Shown here: positions 20,641 to 31,529 of the stretch, piece by piece
Layout: every line of letters begins with the position of its first letter
How positions within the stretch are numbered: the first letter of the stretch is position 1
Source: Chara braunii
Lineage: Eukaryota; Streptophyta; Charophyceae; Charales; Characeae
Direction of reading: 5' to 3'
Assembly: GCA_003427395.1 (NCBI GenBank)
Contig: BFEA01000016.1
Location: 1,521,631 to 1,555,875, forward strand
Length of the DNA: 34,245 bases
Notes under the pieces: model-generated
What the model saw: the letters and a program-made list of their open reading frames with translations, nothing else
The model's database searches: none
Told to the model about the DNA's origin: nothing
Translations under genes and position numbers: made by a program

Positions 20641-21091
20641 CCGGAAGCCGCTCCGACCGAGTGCGCCATCCATACCTCTCGCGAACTCCTACGACAGGCC
20701 TACGCGAGGCACGGCCTACCTTCACCTTACGGGAGTTGTCACCTCCCTTCGGTGGGCGTATCCCCGCCGAACTACCAGTCCACAGTACGGAAGCTAATCA
20801 GCTGCAATCGCAGAGGTAGACCAGCCGAGGGCGTTTCTCGTTCGTTGTAGCATAGGGTACGCGCGGTTTTACACCTCTATCGGATTCGCACGCGAACCAA
20901 CGTTTTGGAGGGGTTGAGGTCCCACGCGTAACCCGTCGTCTGTCGACTAGGACGCATCCCACACACCACGCGTATACCACTCTAAGGACATAACAATTAA
21001 AACATACACACATACACATACATATACAAAACGACAGACGACAACACAACGCGACAACACTCCTGGTCCCTTAGTAGCCATCCCATAACTT
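20641..21091. other. Non-genic interval, possible SINE body
   Basis: GC-rich sequence to about 20860, then CACATACA-type simple repeats near 21000-21035. No recognised gene. Confidence 0.4.
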
Positions 21092-21389
21092 TCCGATGCG
21101 GAAATCGGATAGGCGCCGCGTGCGAGACTTTAGTATAAAACCGCACGGACGCAGGGCTAAATCATGTCGACTAACAATGCATGAATACGCAAGCAGTCAC
21201 AATGATGATGTACTATGTAGTGCCCATAATCAAGCGGTCCCTCGTGGATCCGAGTACCGCTTATGACACTTAAGTGTCACTCTCGAGGTATCGTGAGGGT
21301 CTACTCCCTCACGATATTTCACGACTGAAGGAATAGTCGTGCGGCTGTCGCGGAACCTTCGGCCTTTAGACTGGGTGTCTCGGCAGACA
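21092..21389. repeat. Cluster of six consecutive hairpins
   Basis: Stems read by eye: TCCGAT/ATCGGA 21092-21109; AAGCGGT/ACCGCTT 21232-21262 with an inner CTCG/CGAG; perfect palindrome TGACACTTAAGTGTCA 21264-21279; TATCGTGAGGG/CCCTCACGATA 21289-21316 with a 6-base loop; CACGACT/AGTCGTG 21320-21341; TGTCT/AGACA 21376-21389. The stems differ in sequence, so they are not copies of one repeat. Confidence 0.7.
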
Positions 21390-21394
21390 GAGAG

Positions 21395-22220
21395 ATGATT
21401 AACGAGTGCATATATTTTCAGGTCTCCTTTCCAGGCACTTCAACCACTTTAGGTTACTACACCACTTTCAGATTGTGTGTGGATCTATACATAGGGTTGT
21501 CTGAAACCGCATTCAGGCAGTTCAGCCACTTCAGATTGATACACCACTTTCAGATTGCCTACAGATCTATTGCAAATGGTGGGATGGGGTACCCGAAACC
21601 CCTTTCAGAAACTTCAGCCACTTCAGTAATTTCAGGTCCCCACCTTAAATTACTGAAATGACCTGAAGTGGTTGAAGCTTCTGAACGGGGTTTCAGGTAC
21701 CCCATCCAACCATTTAGATGGGGGTACCTGAAACCCCTTTGAGGAGCTTCAACCACTTCAGCGGTTTCAGGTCCCCACCTTAAATTCCTGAAATGACTTG
21801 AAGTGGTTGAAGTTTCTGAAAGGGGTTTCAGATACCCCCATCAAATGGTTGGATGGGAGTACCTGAAACCCCTTTCAGAAGCTTCAGCCACTTCAGTTTT
21901 TTCAGGTCCCCACCTAAAATTCATGAAATAACCTAAGTGGATGAAACTTCTGAAAGGGGTTTCAGATACCCCTATCCAACCATTTCGATGGGGGTACCTG
22001 AAACCCCTTTCAGAAGCTTCCGCCACTTCAGCGGTTTCAGGTCCCCACCTGAATTTTCTGAAATGACCTAAAGTGGCTGAAAAAACAGGCAGAAAAAAAA
22101 AAAAACATAAAACTTGTCATGCAAACCACCCGAAACTTATGAAATAACCTGAAGTGTATTCAGGCCATTTCAGCGGTTTCAGACCACTTCAGAATCTATC
22201 ATTCTGAAATTTCAAGTGGC
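21395..22220. repeat. 135-bp foldback satellite, about 3.6 units plus degenerate flanks
   Basis: Units start at 21588, 21723, 21858 and 21993 with an exact 135-bp spacing; the fourth breaks near 22085. Each unit opens GTACCTGAAACCCCTTTCAG and later carries its reverse complement CTGAAAGGGGTTTCAGGTAC, so every unit is itself a long inverted repeat built around CCACTTCAG/CTGAAGTGG. Diverged half-units flank it at 21420-21580 and 22130-22220. Confidence 0.9.
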
Positions 22221-22463
22221 TGTTAACCGCGAGTGGGCAAGCAGGGCAAATAGGCTCGGCGCGGGGGGAGATCCCTTACATGCAGAGTCTAGGACCTGGG
22301 ATGTCCTGGACAAGGACCTTGAACCCGGACCCAGGACCAACGTCCGACTAAGAAATCTTTAAGAAGCATCCGACAAATAAAGTGGGGTTTTCTTTCTTTT
22401 CTCAATCTCAACCCCTATTTAACCCTTAAGCGTGGACCCTCTCAGGCCATGCGAACACCCAAC
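22221..22463. other. Spacer with GGACC-type short repeats
   Basis: 22290-22345 repeats GGACCTGGGATGTCC-, GGACCTTG- and GGACCCAGGACC-like words. No gene. Confidence 0.5.
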
Positions 22464-22473
22464 ATATATATAT

Positions 22474-22547
<74 letters not shown>
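22464..22547. repeat. (AT)n microsatellite
   Basis: About 84 bp of AT dinucleotides with one ACAC interruption near 22475. Confidence 0.95.
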
Positions 22548-22549
<2 letters not shown>

Positions 22550-23160
22550 GGGAATAAGTATGTGACGATCACTTCTCACAATCACAGTGAGACTCCTTAC
22601 AGCCATATATATGTATATGATCGCAGACAGTCAAATAAAAAAAACGAACCACCGAGGATACCTGCAATCACATAAAAGATTCAACAAAAAGTTCATGCAC
22701 TACACGGGGTCAACTTCAACCAATCCCTATACTCATACCCCTCGCTTTAGCCATGCAAGCCCCAACCCTTGTCCAACCAACCATAATTAAATACTCAGTN
22801 CCTTTGTTAAATGACCATTCAATAAAAGTCCGGGTGAAAACCTTAATAAAACAACAAAAATCACTAGGGCTAAAACCTTTTAGGTTGAGCATTGAGGGTG
22901 AATTGGAGTTGAGTCGTAAACTGACGAGTCGACAACCGATAAGGATAACAGACGGTGATCCTTGTAGGATCAAGCTGAATCTAGTCCTGATTTCAAATCA
23001 AACGTTCAAGAGAACCCGTAACACAAGACAAGTCAATCCCAAGCTAAATCTACGAGTCCAAATTGAGGGTAATGTCCATATCACAATTTCACAAAGAATC
23101 ATTCTACCTAACTAATCATGAGGCTACCTCTAAATCGGTGCTTAATGAAAAGGTAGACCT
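22548..23160. other. Non-genic A-rich interval
   Basis: Single-copy looking A-rich sequence with one unresolved base at 22800. No domain was recognised in its short frames. Confidence 0.4.
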
Positions 23161-23830
23161 TTGCCAAAATCTCCTCTATACGGAGTGAACTGCCATAATT
23201 GCTATCTGTCGAAATACAATTTAACTCCTTTAAAGTAAGAAAATTTTGGCACCGTTTCTCATAGGAAAAGTGTCTTTCCAGAATTTACACTAACTCAAAT
23301 ATGAAAAACAAAACAAACTCTAATTCTGGAAAGTCAAATTTTGTTTAACTCCCTGAATTAGCAAAAATTTGGGCAGCACTTCCTTTAGAAAGATAGACTT
23401 CCCAGATTTATACTTAGTCAGATATGAACTCAGAAATAAGACATGAGTTCAACTAAGACAAAATTAATCTAACTCAGAAATAAGACATGAGTTCAACTAA
23501 GACAAAATTAATCTAACTTCTTAGATTTATAAAAATTTCGACAGCGCTTCCCGTAAAGAAAATGTTATTCAAAGATTCATACAAAGCTAAGTTCAGAATC
23601 TAAAATGACTTTGACTTCTCAAAGTTCAATTTTATCTAACTCCATGAATTAGCAAAAATTTGGGCAACACTCCCTTTAAAAAAAAAGACTCTCTAGATTT
23701 TTACTAAGTCATAAAGTCAGAATAAACTGGACCATGAAAAAAATAAAATATGACTAACTCCTTGGTTTTGTAGAAATTTCGGCAGCGCTTCCCGTAGAGA
23801 AAGTGACTTACCAAGATTTATACAAGACCA
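23161..23830. repeat. Diverged tandem repeats around GGCAGCGCTTCCCGTAGAG
   Basis: Five related segments centre near 23255, 23370, 23545, 23670 and 23785. Each has AACTCC-x-GAATT, then AAAAATTTGGGCAGC or AAATTTCGGCAGCGC, then CTTCCCGTAGA-like and CAGATTTATAC-like words. Two subtypes alternate (GGGCAGCAC and TCGGCAGCGC). Inside, a 44-bp sequence is exactly duplicated (23427-23470 and 23471-23514). The block resembles the non-coding part of an LTR retroelement read on the minus strand, but this is inference. Confidence 0.65.
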
Positions 23831-24115
23831 AGTATAATAAAAGATCCCAGAAAATGAAGAATTTGACATAAGTAAAAAAAACTTAGCTCAGAAAATGCAG
23901 GAATCGAAACTAACTCCTATGACTCTAGCACGTGGCGAACAACTAAAGCAACTACCTATCAACTGACACTCAGACTACGTAGTAGTCGCATTCAGTCTCA
24001 TGCAGACCAAACCACAAAGGTCAGTACTTTCACCATCCCAAAGTCAATTTATGAAACAATAGTTCACAGTCTCTCAATGATTTATCCCTTTATACCCAGC
24101 TTACATAGGGGATAA
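23831..24115. other. Spacer between two repeat blocks
   Basis: A-rich sequence with a short inverted repeat GACTAC/GTAGTC at 23973-23987. No gene. Confidence 0.4.
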
Positions 24116-24840
24116 AGCTAGACCACCCAAACTTATGGAATATGTCTAGCTCAACCATTGAGTATACACAAACGCATGACACAACAACTTTTCTCTTCTT
24201 TGAGCATATGACTAGGCCAACCTAGTCGCCCTGAACTGTTTAAGTATCCCAATTTTATATAATTATTTGCACTTAGTCTTTTGAGGTAGGATATAACTGA
24301 ACCGATCATCTTTAGCTCAAGATTCAGCCTGCCCCTTCGTACCATAAGTTTATTCTTAATTAGTACTCTCTTCAGTTGGTATAAGCTATAGTCAGACCAC
24401 CCAAACTTATAGAAACCTGTCTGACTAGCCTGTTCATAAGTAAGATAGTAATAAAGTATAGTCAAGTTATAGCCTTCTGGTTTAAGCATGTGAGTGGCGT
24501 TGGACCAAAACCACCCAAACTTACGGAACATGTCTTCGTCCTCAACCTGGTTCATTTCTTCTAAAACCAAAGCAGGAAGAGGCTGAGCTGCCAAAAATTT
24601 TGGAACATGTTCAGACCTCCTCGTTCAGAAACTAAAGAAACTGAAAGAAACCCGAAGTAAACCAGACGACCAAGCCACCCAAACTTATGGAACATGCTTG
24701 GTCCCTGAAACTCAATCACATTCAGCCCTCACAAGTCAGAGCAACTAGACCACCCAAACTTATGGAACATGTCTGGTTCTCCAGGCAATTCAAAATAAAC
24801 AGAGCACTGCGCCTCCCCAAACTTATGGAGACTTGTCCAA
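24116..24840. repeat. Family of stem-loops with conserved 20-nt loop and covarying stems
   Basis: The loop CACCCAAACTTATGGAACAT or a close variant occurs five times, each flanked by inverted arms. Copy 1 (24116-24151): AGCTAGAC/GTCTAGCT. Copy 2 (24389-24427): TAGTCAGAC/GTCTGACTA. Copy 3 (24502-24541): GGACCAAAAC/GTCTTCGTCC, two mismatches. Copy 4 (24668-24703): GACCAAGC/GCTTGGTC. Copy 5 (24743-24778): AACTAGAC/GTCTGGTT, one G-T. A sixth, diverged loop at about 24812-24835 lacks a stem. The minus-strand open frame across copies 1-3 (24151-24594) reads repeated KFGW words and looks incidental. Confidence 0.75.
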
Positions 24841-27380
24841 CCTTTGATATACCCAGTCAGACACAAGCAATACAACCCTTCTCCAATCCTTCCCCCATAT
24901 GCAATCCCACAATCTGCTTTAAGTCAAACAATAAAACTGAAACTGATATTGCACATACACTCCTTTACTTAGTCTGGTTATATCCTGAAAGTCAAGCTGA
25001 AAAGTCAAAGTAGGGCCATGAAGTATACTTAGTCAAAGCATAGCAAGGGGTGCAGTTAAGGGTTATAACTGGGTTGATAGAAGGAGATGAAAGGTTACCT
25101 CTCAATTCTCCTCCTGAGTTCCGGCAGAGCTCCCGCAATCGGTGGGCTGACTCCCCACAGAGTCTTGCTGCGGTCCTACGGGTTGCAATCCCGCCTGCCG
25201 CCTTCCTCTCAGAACTGGACTAGACTTAGAGTAAGAAGGGCAAAAGTAAGGGGTCTGAGACTCTCGAGATACAAGAGGGAGACTGACTCAACTCCCAGTA
25301 GAGGGCCTTGTTTCCTTCATGCGCCTGAGGGCCCCACAATGGTAGCCAAGACACGTATCAGTTTGGTCAAAGCTGGAGTCAACTGCCGAAGTCAACCCTT
25401 TGACGACCTCTTAGTTCACAGCAATAACCCCCTTCGCAAGCTTGATCATACCACCTAGTTCCATTACCTCCATCTCAGACAGCACCGCCGCGCTCAATAG
25501 TGCACACCTCCCTTACACTTTATCCGGATGTTGGCGATGCATAGCAATGCACAGCAAGACGCAGCCTCCTTTAATCAACTGTAGTCAAGCTGCCACAATA
25601 AGTTCCGCTGCAGGGCATAGCCACACTATCCTTTTACAATTCCCCAAAGCCGCGCAGCCCAATGTCTCCTGTACCCAAACAATCTTGATTGCATTCCGAC
25701 TTCTCGCAACAAGTCATGACCGACAGATGATGCCCCTTCCTGTAAGTGCTTCCTCCTTCTCTGTGCTAGTGCTTCCTCCTTCTCTGTGCTCAAGCTTATC
25801 TCCCTAACATGCAGTATCTGAGTTCCTAACCGGATCTTGACTCGACCTCGGCCAGACACGGGTAGCTCAAGGAGAGTTTAGAAACACTCCTTCTGGAGGT
25901 TGGGGTAGGCTACACGACTTGGTTCTACTAGCCCATTTACAGCCCCACAGTGCAATGTGCGCACAGTTAGACGCACACGGCCTATTCTGTGACACATGGG
26001 GCAACGATCAGTCACAGGGAGCTATGGCCAGAGTGCTCGTAGGCACACCACGCCAACAGCTAACCCCTCAGTCTCGTTGCTGGCTTCGCTCTGCTTCTAC
26101 TAGTCTGGATGGGCAACGCACAGTTGACAGGTGGACTTCCTGGTGCTGTCAGTCCATATCATGCCGCTTCGTTCAAGGAACAGGGCAACACACCGGTATA
26201 CATGTAAGTCTGCAAATCTCGCCACCGATTTTTTAGTTGCTGCAGTATATCAGCCGAACAGGTAAGTCTACACCTCTGCTTTCTCACTTTTGTTCACCCC
26301 TTTTTTTGCTTCCCACTCCCTACTGGTAGTTCGCCCGTCCTTTCAAATCTGCTCAGTCAAAGATGCAAACTGTGCCGCTTCTCCGTTGTTGCCCCTACTG
26401 CTCAGCACTGTTGCTTCAAGCTTCGGTTCATCATGTATCTCCAACTCGCCTTTCGAGGTAAGCCCTCTTTCCCTCTCTCTCTCGATTATAGTCATGCAAG
26501 CTGGTACTTCTCACAAAGGCTTAACCAAAAAAAGTAACTACCGCTATGAATGGGCAAATCCCCCCCCCTTCTCCGCTCCTTTTGCGGTTCGTTGCGGCTT
26601 TCAGCGCATGAGCACACTTAGCTATCGAGCCCGCCCCGGTTCGCTCCAAGCCAGCCAAACTGAGGTAGCGAGCAGAAGAGAACCTGAAAGTATAGGCAAA
26701 GTAAGGATCGAAATGAACACAAGGATAAGTAACGTAGTCACCCGGTTGGAACCCCCGACTCACCACCTCCTTCCACTCGATTTCATCAAAGATCGAGCGC
26801 GACCTCGACTTTCTTCCCTCATCACTTCTTCATCCCCCATAGCTTCTTGCAGTCATCTCCCTTCCCACTTATTCCCAACTTACTAACTCTTCCACCACTA
26901 AAACCCTTCTTCAGGCTCGTCTATACCACGTGGTTCACCCTCCCATCAAGCATGCTGAGGGAGGATGAATCTTCCCCAAAACATGGGAAGTTTCTTGCTA
27001 CCTTTCAACCCGACCATCCATTTGGGCGCAGCCCCACCTGTTGTGTCTCGAAAAATGCCTACTAACACCGAAAACCAACTTCACAGTCTAACTCGGCTTC
27101 CTCCAAAACATCGGATTCGGGTTTTATCTTGCCGGAATCCGTTAAGGAACGGGAGCGCACGATCTCGTTCCTTCTCTTCCTTCGTCACCTCTCTCGCACT
27201 ATATATTCTAAAAAGCTCCTTCTACACTAACTGTCGCGTGAATCTAACTCCGAATCCGGATGCGCGCGCCCCAAAACTCTGGACTCCGGCTCTTACCGCA
27301 GCAAAATCCACGGTGGATCGGCCGCAGAGGTGGCAACTGGTATTTTTTGGAATACCTTTACCTTACCTACCCACACCCTT
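24841..27380. other. Long non-genic interval, C-rich and pyrimidine-rich
   Basis: About 2.5 kb without a recognisable protein. Open frames are short, C-rich and lack domains. Features seen: an exact 23-bp tandem pair at 25745-25790 (AGTGCTTCCTCCTTCTCTG unit), several GTAAGT strings (26205, 26262) that could be donors, and TATATAT near 27201. It may be a retroelement LTR plus leader, but no paired repeat was found. Confidence 0.4.
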
Positions 27381-27975
27381 TTAGAAAACTAACCACCCAT
27401 ACCCACTGTATACATGGCATATATGACCTTTACCCACCCTTACCCACCCCCCCAAAAAAAAAGTGTACCCATACCTGCCCTACCTGATCCCCTTCATACT
27501 GTAACTGCCCATAACTGTCCATGGACTTTCTTTTTGAAAAGTACAAGTACCCATGACCACCCGTACCCAAACCTTGTATTAACCACCTGTACCCTACCCA
27601 ACCAATTTGTTTTTCAACCCTACCCACCTGTACCCACCCACAATTGTATGCACCCACATGTAACCATCCGCACTTGTGACCCGCCCTCCCCTAACTGCCC
27701 CTAACTGTCTCCAACCACCCCTACCCAACCCTAACTGTCCCCAACCATCCCTACCCACCCCTAACTGTCCTCAACCATCCCTAACCGCCCCTAACTGTCC
27801 CCAACCATCCCTAACCGCCCCTAACTGTCCCCAACCATCCCTAACCGCCCCTAACTGTCCCCAACNATCCCTAACCGCCCCTAACTGTCCCCAATCTCCC
27901 CTAACCGCCCCTAACTGTCCCCAATCACCTCTAACTTCTCGTAACTATCCCCAACTGTCCCCAATCACCTCTGAA
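27381..27975. repeat. C-rich minisatellite, 30-bp unit in its 3' half
   Basis: 27381-27690 is made of ACCCACC/TACCC variants. From about 27690 to 27975 a regular 30-bp unit, CTAACTGTCCCCAACCATCC plus CTAACCGCCC, repeats about nine times with an unresolved base at 27866. Because 30 is a multiple of three, a 10-residue peptide repeat stays open; I do not regard it as a gene. Confidence 0.9.
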
Positions 27976-28226
27976 AACTCAGCAAACATGCGGGATTCTC
28001 AGCAAAGCATCCATTCCATCAGCAAAGTTCACAGATCAGCTACATGTTCTTGTCCGTGTTTGGGCAGGTCCTTACATTTGCAATTTTCTTTTTTTTGTCC
28101 AAATGATATATATATTTTTTATGGGATCCTTGCACATAACGCGGTACACCCCCATTTTTGTTGGTCTACCGGGCCCAGGCTCAACGAATTTTTTTTTCTG
28201 CCCGATGGCTTTTCCCACCATCCAGA
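27976..28226. other. Spacer between two minisatellites
   Basis: Short single-copy sequence with T-rich runs (28088-28098, 28189-28197). No gene. Confidence 0.4.
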
Positions 28227-28500
28227 CCAGCACTCAGTTCATCACTCACACTTGCACGTGGACAAGCACTCAGACCAACACTCAAGCCAACACTCAGACC
28301 AGCACTAAGACCAGCACTACCAGCACTCAGACCCGCACTCGGACCAGCACTCCGACCAACACTTGGAACAGCACTCGAACCAGCACTTAGACGAGCACTC
28401 GGACCGACACTCAGACCAACACTACCAACACTCAAACCAGCACACAAACCAACACTCAGACCAGCACTCAGATAAACACTCCGACCAACACTCAGACAAA
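28227..28500. repeat. 12-bp minisatellite (AGCACTCAGACC)n
   Basis: About 22 imperfect units of AGCACTCAGACC and AACACTCAGACC. Open frames read TSTQ or ALRP repeats and stay open because the period is a multiple of three. Confidence 0.9.
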
Positions 28501-28764
28501 TATAAAAAATAGAAAAAAGATTAACAGAACAAATATGAAATCCACCATTGCACTAGAGGAACAATCGAAAGCAAGAAATAAAATTTGTCTCTTACAAAAT
28601 CGAGAAAATAAAAATTAGAGAAAAATGTTATTTTTTACCGAATTTGTAAATCTGCAGAATTACAACTCCCATATCAAGTGCCCAGAAGATAGTCACCTGC
28701 AAAAACTATTCCAGTTATGTCAGGCAAACGGAAGCCTCCAAACAATGCAAAGCTACAACACACA
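28501..28764. other. A-rich 3' flank of the hAT element
   Basis: No gene. This should contain the hAT 3' terminus, but no terminal inverted repeat could be matched by eye. Confidence 0.4.
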
Positions 28765-30966
28765 TCACGACAGCACGTCGTAGTTCGAGCGAACACAAAG
28801 GACATCATCGACAATGAACGGATTAAGTTGATTTCTTTTCTTCGTGACGATGTTCCCTGCATCGGAGAAATTGCATTCGCTCTTCGAACTCGATGCGGGA
28901 ACACACAAAATCGCACGAGCAGCACGCGCCATGATCGGTAAAGGCGGGATCAACAACTGGTTCTCTTCCTTTTTTACGACAGTCCCCTTCGCCTTCCACC
29001 ACACAAGTATGTCGAACTTGTGTTTCTCTTCTTTTGTCAAATTCAAGCTGAAGTAGAATTCCAACTCCTTTTTTATACGCTGCGGCAACGTCAACGGCCT
29101 AGTTCGAGCGATGGGCAAGTCCTCCTCCTCGTCTTCGTCCGTACTGCACAATATGAACTCGTCAGGGATCTCTTTCTCGGGTGCTTTCTTCCTCTTTTTT
29201 GTTGGCCGCTTTCCCTCCGCTGCAACATGTTCTTCTCTTGGCTCAACGCTCGAGTCCTTGACATTGTACATGAACTCTTGCAAACAGCTCTTCCCTCGCT
29301 CAACCTCGGCTTCCGACAAACCGAAACGTTCCAACCTCTCCTTCTGCCGCGGATCAAGCAAAGCTGCGGCAATGTGAAGATCCTCCAATATTCACTTCTC
29401 CCGCAGCACATCCTTAATCAACATCTTGATGGCTGCAATGTCGTCGTTGTCGGATGGAATGGTGAACTTGTTGCCCTCGGCATCCTCGTCGTTGTATGGC
29501 TCGTTACGAGGTTTGCAATACTCCGAAAGGGCACTCTGCTCAAATGACACAAGGTGTATTGTCGGCTCCAAGTACTGCTCCAACTTCAGTGTGACAGTCT
29601 GGAATCGTCTCAAGAATCGCACCAGATCTGCGAGCGAGGTCTTGTCGATCCTTATGACGAGGAACTGTTTGTTGGCTTGCCGATTAATGTTGGCAAACCT
29701 GGAGAGCACAGTTGTAACCTCATCATAACTGTCCAAAATACTATTCAGTGAAATCAGTAAAGAGTTCCACCGCGTCACGTTTTCTTGCTTCAACGTCTTG
29801 CTCAGACTGTTCTGCAAGTTTGCTTGTTTGAAATATCGAATCAACTCTTTCGAGTTGTCGATCATTTCAAACAAGTGTGGTGCAAACTCGTGATATCTGT
29901 AGAATGGCGACGAGCGAACTCCGTCTGTTGTGGTTGAAGTTTTGTTGAAGACGGTTGTTAGTACCGTCGCAATTTTATGGTCTGCGCCGACAATCCACTT
30001 GTAAATTTTTCGGATTCCTTCTGTTGCGGCCATGTTTGAGCGACTGTCTGTACACACAACACACCTGTCAGATTCTTTGCATCCAAACTCATGAAGGGCA
30101 TCTTCAAACGCCTTGAGAACAACCGACCCTATATGCGATTCCTCTTGGAAAACTTTGACGTGCAAATTGCGCACATGCAATTTGAAATTGCGATCGATGT
30201 AGTGCATTGTGACAGACATGAACAATTTTTTTTTCACTCCGTCTGTCCACATGTCCGTTGTGAAGCCTGCGTGCTCACCATCATTGAAATGGTCCTGCAC
30301 CAGTTCTCTCACCTTCTCATGGACAGTGGATGTTGTCTCAACAACATGACGTTTCACTATGTTGCGGACACTCATCACCTTCCCCATTTGCATGGACTTA
30401 CCCACTACTACGCCCATATCGTACGCCTCCTGCACAACCTCTAATAACCCTGGTCCTCTGCTACGGTGAACGACCGCAAATCTTTGCAGTACCACATGAC
30501 AACCTTTTTGGCCATCCTGTTCTTTTGAGCTGCTGTGGGCTCGACAGAGGTAGCAAACAGGCACATGAGGCCTGCCCCCTCCGGTTCCTTGCGACACGTA
30601 TGCTGTCGCAAGGTGCTTCTCCCGTGCGAGGTAGTGAACGCATACACTCTGAGACAGTCTACAAGCTACATATCCGATGCAGTGTTTTTGCACAGGAGCA
30701 CCATTAGGAAAACAAACATGGGCGAACGATTTTCAAACGCCGGAAATGTTCTCCAACTCGTCTTTTATAATATATGGAGGGTTGAGTCCTCCTTTTTTGA
30801 GTGCTGTGTGAATTGTCAGTTTCAAATTTTTCATATCACTGGTCTTCGCAGACGAGCCTGCTGTCCCGGTGCTTTTGTCCTGCGATTTTAACGCATCTTT
30901 CCGTTTGGGGTCAGACATGTCGGAATTGTCGGATGAGCTGAACCCCTCATGTGAAGACGGCTCCAT
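28765..30966 (-). pseudogene. hAT-family transposase, near full length with two in-frame TGA
   Basis: One frame of 734 codons from ATG at 30964-30966 to TGA at 28765-28767, broken only by TGA at 30733-30735 (codon 78) and 29392-29394 (codon 525). hAT hallmarks: FTTDMWTDG (~codon 234) and VVCTDSRSNMAA with likely catalytic Asp residues of the RNase H-like core, VTRWNSLLISL, LHIAAALLDPR, and the C-terminal dimerisation region DILVWW, IPPLPIMARAARAILCVPAS and SECNFSDAGNIVTKKRNQL. The N-terminal zinc finger is degenerate or atypical. Such enzymes cut and paste DNA transposons with 8-bp target duplications. Terminal inverted repeats were not found. The second stop sits where a Trp or Arg would be natural. 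Apart from the two stops the frame is intact, so the copy is young, or one stop could be avoided by splicing. Confidence 0.88.
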
Positions 30967-31324
30967 CGCGGTGCGTCGGATTCGCAGTGGATGGGAAGTC
31001 GGGAACTGACTCAGCGAGTGCGGGCTCTTTGCTGCGAGTCACAGACCGTAGTTACTAGTCAGTTCCTACACCACTCACCTGCGAAAACTTGCACAGGAAC
31101 GGAATTACCTGCGGATGGTGAGTCTGTGACTCACGTGGACACGGCTCGGAACATCCGAAGTATCAGCAGGCCCAATAGTTCCCACTAAGCAGACAACTTC
31201 ATGAAGTTCTTTACCATCACCGTTGAAAACTTCACGAGCACGATTGCACACTGCCAAATGTCATGCACACATTGCAAAACAAACAACAGGTGTCAGTCCA
31301 TGCCATGTGAACCCCCTCCTTCCG
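30967..31324. other. 5' flank of the hAT gene with small inverted repeats
   Basis: GGAACTGACT at 31002-31011 pairs with AGTCAGTTCC at 31057-31066. ACCTGCG occurs at about 31078 and 31109. These may be subterminal transposase-binding repeats; that is inference. No other gene. Confidence 0.4.
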
Positions 31325-31410
31325 ACCAACCAACCAACCAATCAACCAACCAACCAAGCAACCAAGCAACCAACCAGTCAACCAAGCAACCAACCAGTCA
31401 ACCAACCAAG

Positions 31411-31447
<37 letters not shown>
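31325..31447. repeat. (CAAC/CAAT)n tetranucleotide array
   Basis: CAAC and CAAG units change to pure CAAT toward the right end; equals (GATT/GGTT)n on the minus strand. Confidence 0.93.
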
Positions 31448-31529
31448 GGCTTGCAAGAAAAAAAAAAATATTCGGAATATCGTAGGTGAGAGTATGCGTC
31501 GTTTGAAAGCAAACGCTTGCAAGAGGAAT

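Noticed and set aside
24151-24594. 147-codon minus-strand frame with repeated KFGW words
   Set aside because: The repeated words come from the conserved loop sequence; other loop copies fall in different frames, so the conservation is not protein-driven.
27676-28308. 210-codon peptide-repeat frame (TAPNCPQPSL-like)
   Set aside because: Direct translation of the 30-bp minisatellite; kept only as a low-interest possibility.
27690-28500. CRISPR-like array
   Set aside because: Repeats are contiguous with no unique spacers, and the DNA is eukaryotic.
29020-30707. Plus-strand open frames of 88-175 codons
   Set aside because: Antisense shadows of the hAT transposase.
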